From NCBI RefSeq assembly GCF_003049505.1, contig NZ_PYWN01000006.1:1-64000 (forward strand): a DNA stretch of 64,000 bases, in the 5' to 3' direction. The translations under genes were made by a program, and so were the position numbers. Below, one piece after another: positions 60,918 through 64,000 of the stretch. The notes beneath the pieces are model-generated. The model did no database searches, was not told where the DNA came from, and saw nothing but the letters and a program-made list of their open reading frames with translations. The DNA comes from Metasolibacillus meyeri. Lineage in GTDB: Bacteria > Bacillota > Bacilli > Bacillales_A > Planococcaceae. Numbering within the stretch: the first letter of the stretch is position 1; the number at the start of each line of letters is the position of its first letter.

Positions 60918-61064
60918 AAGTGAACCTTCAATCGGTAGGGGAGGCCTCATCCCCCACCGATTGGTAGTTTCACCAATCGGGTTTTACAGGCTGTTGATCC
61001 CCCACTTAACGATTTCGTTTCCACTCACTATTTTGATGCGGGGGTCTTACAGCCTGTTAATACG
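60918..61064 (+). repeat. Structured repeat with two large hairpins
   Basis: 'AGTGAACCTTCAATCGG' starts the block. Hairpin 1 pairs CAATCGGT (60929-60936) with ACCGATTG (60956-60963). Hairpin 2 pairs ACAGGCTG (60986-60993) with CAGCCTGT (61050-61057), with inner ATCCCC/GGGGGT. The GAACCTTCA motif is shared with 34093 and 55415 (inverted) and with 42770. It looks like an intergenic repeat family member and may be transcribed as a structured RNA. Confidence 0.55.
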
Positions 61065-61232
61065 GGATAACGGGTTAATGACATCAGAATTATATCCTTG
61101 CTTCGTTTGTCCTTCGGTTTCAGAGAGATCATAAGCAATCAATGTTACATCTAATTTCTCTTCAAGATTTTTTATCTCACTAAGTTGATCAGGTTCAAGA
61201 TTTGCAAATTTTGTTTTGACCAATTCAATCAC
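61047..61232 (-). CDS. Small hypothetical protein
   Basis: This possible 61-residue protein starts at a GTG and reads 'MIELVKTKFANLEPDQLSEI' followed by 'NLEEKLDVTLIAYDLSETEG' and a tail 'SDVINPLSRINRL'. AAGG lies very close before the GTG, so initiation is uncertain. The composition is protein-like. The last dozen residues are encoded by the edge of the structured repeat, which suggests that the repeat replaced the original end. The family is not recognised. Confidence 0.45.
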   Translation of the reverse strand: MIELVKTKFANLEPDQLSEIKNLEEKLDVTLIAYDLSETEGQTKQGYNSDVINPLSRINRL

Positions 61233-61420
61233 ATCCTTGCTCGGTTATTAAGGATAGTATGAGAAATTATTGAATATTTATCCTTAAAATAAAATACAAA
61301 AAAGAGGGGTCTAAATGCAGTCAAATGACTAGCGTTATTTTTATTGTCGAAAAAAGCTTTTGAAACTATCAAGCTCTCCATTCGTAGGTATATTTATAAT
61401 ATATTTGGAGGGATAGTAGG

Positions 61421-61630
61421 ATGAAATGGGAGTATAAAATCTTTAAATGGGACACGCAAAGACAAGCAGGTAATACAAATAATAGAGTGCCGAATTTTTT
61501 AGAGATAGAACTTGGTAATTTAGGTCAGCAAGGTTGGGAATTGGTAAGTGTGATAAATTCAAAATTTACTGGTAGTTACAACACTATACAGGAGGTTACT
61601 TACACATTTAAAAGACCAATCGAAGAGTAA
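61421..61630 (+). CDS. DUF4177-like small protein
   Basis: This 69-residue protein reads 'MKWEYKIFKWDTQRQAGNTN...LGNLGQQGWELVSV', which matches the short DUF4177-type pattern 'WEYK...LN.LG..GWELV'. Function is unknown. GGAGGG lies a little upstream of ATG 61421, and a terminator follows. It is probably monocistronic. Confidence 0.75.
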   Translation: MKWEYKIFKWDTQRQAGNTNNRVPNFLEIELGNLGQQGWELVSVINSKFTGSYNTIQEVTYTFKRPIEE

Positions 61631-61653
61631 AATCCCAAACGTTTAGGATTTTG

Positions 61654-61682
61654 AAGGATGCGCATTTGCGTGTCCTTTTTAT
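61654..61682 (+). terminator. Rho-independent terminator
   Basis: AAGGATGCGCA (61654-61664) and TGCGTGTCCTT (61667-61677) pair over 11 positions with one G-U pair, then TTTTA. The apparent 2-nt loop would open by one or two pairs. Confidence 0.75.
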
Positions 61683-61701
61683 TTAGAAAGGAGAAAAGAA
61701 A

Positions 61702-61975
61702 TTGCTTAATATTAGAAAACATATAGTATCATCAACAATTGCAGCTAAGATTACATAGAGAAAAATCAATACTAAAAAGAAAATCTACATACATGAAACA
61801 GGTAATAAAAGTAAAGGTAATCGAGTAGATAACCACGCGGCTAGTGGAAATCAATCAACAAGCCTCATGACATTGGGCTGTGGACGATATGGAAGCTGTA
61901 CAATTATTTGAACACGATTATGTGTGTTAGGTGGCGGGTTCAATTACAGGTAATAAAGAGGCTATCAATCCAAGA
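61702..61975 (+). pseudogene. Broken N-acetylmuramoyl-L-alanine amidase (phage-type Amidase_2)
   Basis: AAAGGAG and TTG 61702 open 'MLNIRKHIVSSTIAAKIT', then TAG at 61756. The frame continues with 'KKKIYIHETGNKSKGNRVDNHAAS', the zinc-site start of Amidase_2 enzymes of the CwlA/XlyA kind. Near 61870 the reading shifts by +1 to 'HWAVDDMEAVQLFEHDYVC', the next conserved block, then TAG at 61928. At least one nonsense codon, a frameshift and another stop show that the gene is dead. It is probably a relic of a prophage or lytic gene. Similarity fades after about 61975. Confidence 0.75.
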
Positions 61976-62199
61976 AGAAATGCCTACTTACATCCACTCT
62001 CTACGCCTGCCGCAATTTAAAATTTGTACCCTAAATCCAAACATTCTTAGACACTTCTATACATAGAAAGGAAAAAACACCCAAACAATACCCACGCACC
62101 ACCCACCAAAACCACCCCGAAAATAATCATCCCAACATAACACCTTCCAACTGACAAACCCCCACCCAAAGCGGTATGATAGTACCCGAGGTGAAGAAA

Positions 62200-62625
62200 A
62201 TGTATATATCAGAAAAACAAATTGAAATCCGCTATGCGGAAACGGATCAGATGGGCGTGGTGTACCATGCAAATTACCTCATTTGGCTAGAGATTGGGCG
62301 CACACAATTAATCAAAGATTTAGGCTTTGAATACGCAAAACTAGAGGCGGATGGTTATTTATCACCTGTGATTGATGTGTCGATTCAATATAAGGCAGCG
62401 CTTCGCTATGGGCAGGTAGCGACAGTGCGTACATGGATTGAGGCACATTCACGTCTGCGTACAACATATGGCTATGAGGTGTTGCATGAGGATGGGACTG
62501 TGGCAGCAACGGCGACAACTGTACATACATTGGTGCGTAAGGAAAATTTCCGCCCTGTTTCATTAAGTAAGGTCGATCCTGCATGGGATGCAGCGTATAT
62601 CAAAAATATGCGAGAGATGTGCTAA
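62200..62625 (+). CDS. Acyl-CoA thioesterase, hotdog fold (YbgC/FadM type)
   Basis: This 141-residue 4HBT-family enzyme has the active-site motif 'RYAETDQMGVVYHANYLIWLEIGR' (about 10-33), in which the Asp of 'ETDQMG' is catalytic. The core hotdog strands follow ('VIDVSIQYKAALRYGQVATVRTWIE', 'LRTTYGYEVLHEDGTVAATATTVHTLV'). It should hydrolyse acyl-CoA or acyl-ACP thioesters. ATG 62200 is chosen because GAGGTGA lies 6 nt upstream; the frame is open from 62176. A truncated copy of its 5' end lies at 59672. A terminator follows at 62616. Confidence 0.9.
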   Translation: MYISEKQIEIRYAETDQMGVVYHANYLIWLEIGRTQLIKDLGFEYAKLEADGYLSPVIDVSIQYKAALRYGQVATVRTWIEAHSRLRTTYGYEVLHEDGTVAATATTVHTLVRKENFRPVSLSKVDPAWDAAYIKNMREMC

Positions 62626-62643
62626 AACTAGCACATCTTTTTC
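62616..62643 (+). terminator. Rho-independent terminator
   Basis: GATGTGCT (62616-62623) and AGCACATC (62630-62637) pair, then TTTTTC. The stem includes the stop codon region of the thioesterase gene. Confidence 0.8.
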
Positions 62644-62707
62644 TATCAGTGCATCGTATTTCTTGCTATAATTGTTTTTGTGTTAAATTTGCAAGGGAGG
62701 GTTGTTC

Positions 62708-64000
62708 ATGGTGCAGAAAGTTGCCATTGAAACGGTTCGATGTCATATATTATTAACGAATACGGCACGTGAAGCCATTCAGCAGCATGTTCAAGATGAA
62801 CAGGCCTTTTTTCGTTTGCAAAAAAACTTTATTGTTTATATTGAAAAATTAGCGATAGAACAGACGCAGCTCGCACTCACATTATATTTTGATAATGAAA
62901 AGAATCGCGCTTTAAAGGACAAATTTCAAGAGCGTGTGGTCATTATGGATTGCGTCTTCGATTTGAAAAATGGACTTGTCGCCAAAAGCTTCCGTACAAG
63001 AGGAAAGGGGACGCCTGTTGCAACGAATCGTCGCGAAAGGCTCTTGATTCATTTTGTTCCTTCACGTATTAGTGGGCATACATACCCAGATAAATTTATT
63101 GAAACGCTTGCCGCGCTTCCTGTTGCTCAGGAGCGCTTTGATTATGTCAACAAACGCATTACCTCATGGGAAGGCTATTTGAAGGTGCTGAATCAAAATG
63201 CGGATATCGAGGATATTGAAGCAAAATTTACGACGCATACATTGAATGGCGATTTTACACATATAACGTTTACTTGTAGTGATATGACAGATAAAGAATG
63301 GAAGCAAGTAAAAGGCTTAAGCGCTCGTGTGCGTGGTTTAAAGCTCGATTTAGGTGAGGTTGTGAAGGTCAATCGAGGGGCACGTAGCATTGAAATTGCA
63401 TTGAAACCAGATGCGGTGCGCCTTGCAAGAAAAAATGCACTGCATTTCGAGATGAATGCTATCGATTTCAGCAATGCCTCGACAAAATCACAGCTCAATC
63501 GTTTATTAAAAGGCTTTGACCGCTTAAAAGAGGGACTTGCGGCAAATGCCAATTTAGAAAATATTTTATTTGAAGACAAGCCTGTGATTGCGGCACGCAA
63601 GGTCGATGTTGAACTTGATTTCCATAATCAATTGAACGAATTCCAACGCCAAGCTGTAACCGGTGCGATGAGTGCGGAGGATTTATATGTCATACAAGGG
63701 CCGCCAGGGACTGGGAAAACGACCGTTATTTCAGAAATTTGTTATCAAAATGCGAAAGCAGGTTTGAAAACACTTGTAGCCTCGCAATCGAATTTAGCAG
63801 TTGATAATGCGCTCAGTCGCCTACTTTCCAATAAAGATATCCGTATTTTGCGCTACGGTCGCACAGAAAGCATTGAAGAGGAAGGCAAAAAATTTATTGA
63901 AGAAAATGTTGCGAGCTATTGGCAGCAGCAAACCTATGAAGCCATTACGCATGAAGTATCCCAGCAAAGTGAGAAGCAACAGCTATTAGAACAGGAAATC
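62708..64000 (+). CDS. SF1 DNA/RNA helicase, DNA2/NAM7 type (3' end outside window)
   Basis: The frame runs from ATG 62708, with AGGGAGGG before it, to the right edge without a stop (431 codons visible). The N-terminal 310 residues are family-specific, with 'YINKRITSWEGYL'-like text near 140 and 'LNQFQRQAV'-like 'LNEFQRQAVTGAM' (Q-motif) near 310-322. The Walker A 'IQGPPGTGKTTVISEI' (about 331-346) is followed by motif Ia 'KTLVASQSNLAVDNAL'. This is the order found in superfamily 1B helicases of the DNA2/NAM7 group. Later motifs are beyond the window. Substrate polarity and role are unknown. Confidence 0.88.
   Translation, partial: MVQKVAIETVRCHILLTNTAREAIQQHVQDEQAFFRLQKNFIVYIEKLAIEQTQLALTLYFDNEKNRALKDKFQERVVIMDCVFDLKNGLVAKSFRTRGKGTPVATNRRERLLIHFVPSRISGHTYPDKFIETLAALPVAQERFDYVNKRITSWEGYLKVLNQNADIEDIEAKFTTHTLNGDFTHITFTCSDMTDKEWKQVKGLSARVRGLKLDLGEVVKVNRGARSIEIALKPDAVRLARKNALHFEMNAIDFSNASTKSQLNRLLKGFDRLKEGLAANANLENILFEDKPVIAARKVDVELDFHNQLNEFQRQAVTGAMSAEDLYVIQGPPGTGKTTVISEICYQNAKAGLKTLVASQSNLAVDNALSRLLSNKDIRILRYGRTESIEEEGKKFIEENVASYWQQQTYEAITHEVSQQSEKQQLLEQEI

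Overview
The window looks like chromosomal DNA of a low-GC, spore-forming Gram-positive bacterium of the Bacillales. It is most like Lysinibacillus, Solibacillus or related Planococcaceae. Support comes from a GerA/GerB/GerC germinant-receptor operon, S-layer-homology (SLH) surface proteins, a T-box leader before argS, strong AGGAGG ribosome binding sites with frequent TTG starts, and Bacillus families such as YfkAB, YxcD, YqhV, YugN and Btr-like AraC regulators. I saw no rRNA, tRNA, CRISPR array, intact transposase or intact prophage. The genus assignment is inference.

Layout. 1-5.3 kb: the tail of a probable STAND-type NTPase, then a Fur-box iron cluster (siderophore-binding lipoprotein, FNR-type flavoprotein, AraC/binding-protein fusion regulator). 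5.4-9 kb: a YitT-type membrane protein and a tandem pair of CNNM/CorC transporters. 9-17 kb: catalase, Fic protein, small genes, decayed coding stretches and a GC-richer hydrolase/LysR pair. 17.5-21 kb: the ger operon. 21.5-27 kb: a dynamin-like GTPase, the radical-SAM protein YfkAB and an MFS exporter. 27-34 kb: a beta-helix protein, a DUF2785 protein and aconitase. 34-43 kb: three SLH proteins (two carry 5'-nucleotidase domains) and a chemotaxis receptor. 43-49 kb: YxcD, T-box-argS, a phosphoesterase and small proteins. 49-55 kb: a MerR regulator with a third CNNM transporter, a methyltransferase, and a divergent FabF/MmyB-like regulator pair. 55-64 kb: YugN, a hydrolase, an M15 peptidase, a lipoprotein, many decayed fragments and repeats, a thioesterase, and the start of an SF1 helicase that runs off the right edge.

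Most notable signals. (1) All three CNNM transporter genes have the same unusual initiation region: a strong Shine-Dalgarno, a small hairpin with a 5-nt loop, then a TTG start. Raw spacing is 23-30 nt, but 6-7 nt remain once the hairpin is folded out, and the stems differ in sequence while staying paired. (2) One of the two tandem SLH-nucleotidases has lost two predicted metal-ligand histidines. (3) An interspersed repeat with CGCAAG-rich units and a terminator-like hairpin occurs three times. (4) The M15 peptidase has a strong in-frame internal ribosome binding site before its C-terminal domain. (5) A 360-nt non-coding block at 33.7-34.1 kb is densely structured and related to shorter blocks elsewhere.

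Functional links. The Fur-box cluster points to uptake and reduction of ferric siderophores, although no permease or ATPase genes lie beside it. MerR and the third CNNM gene form a likely operon behind a palindromic operator. The FabF and MmyB-like genes are divergent around an operator, which suggests lipid-responsive control. Domain and family names come from my reading of motifs and remembered families, not from database searches.
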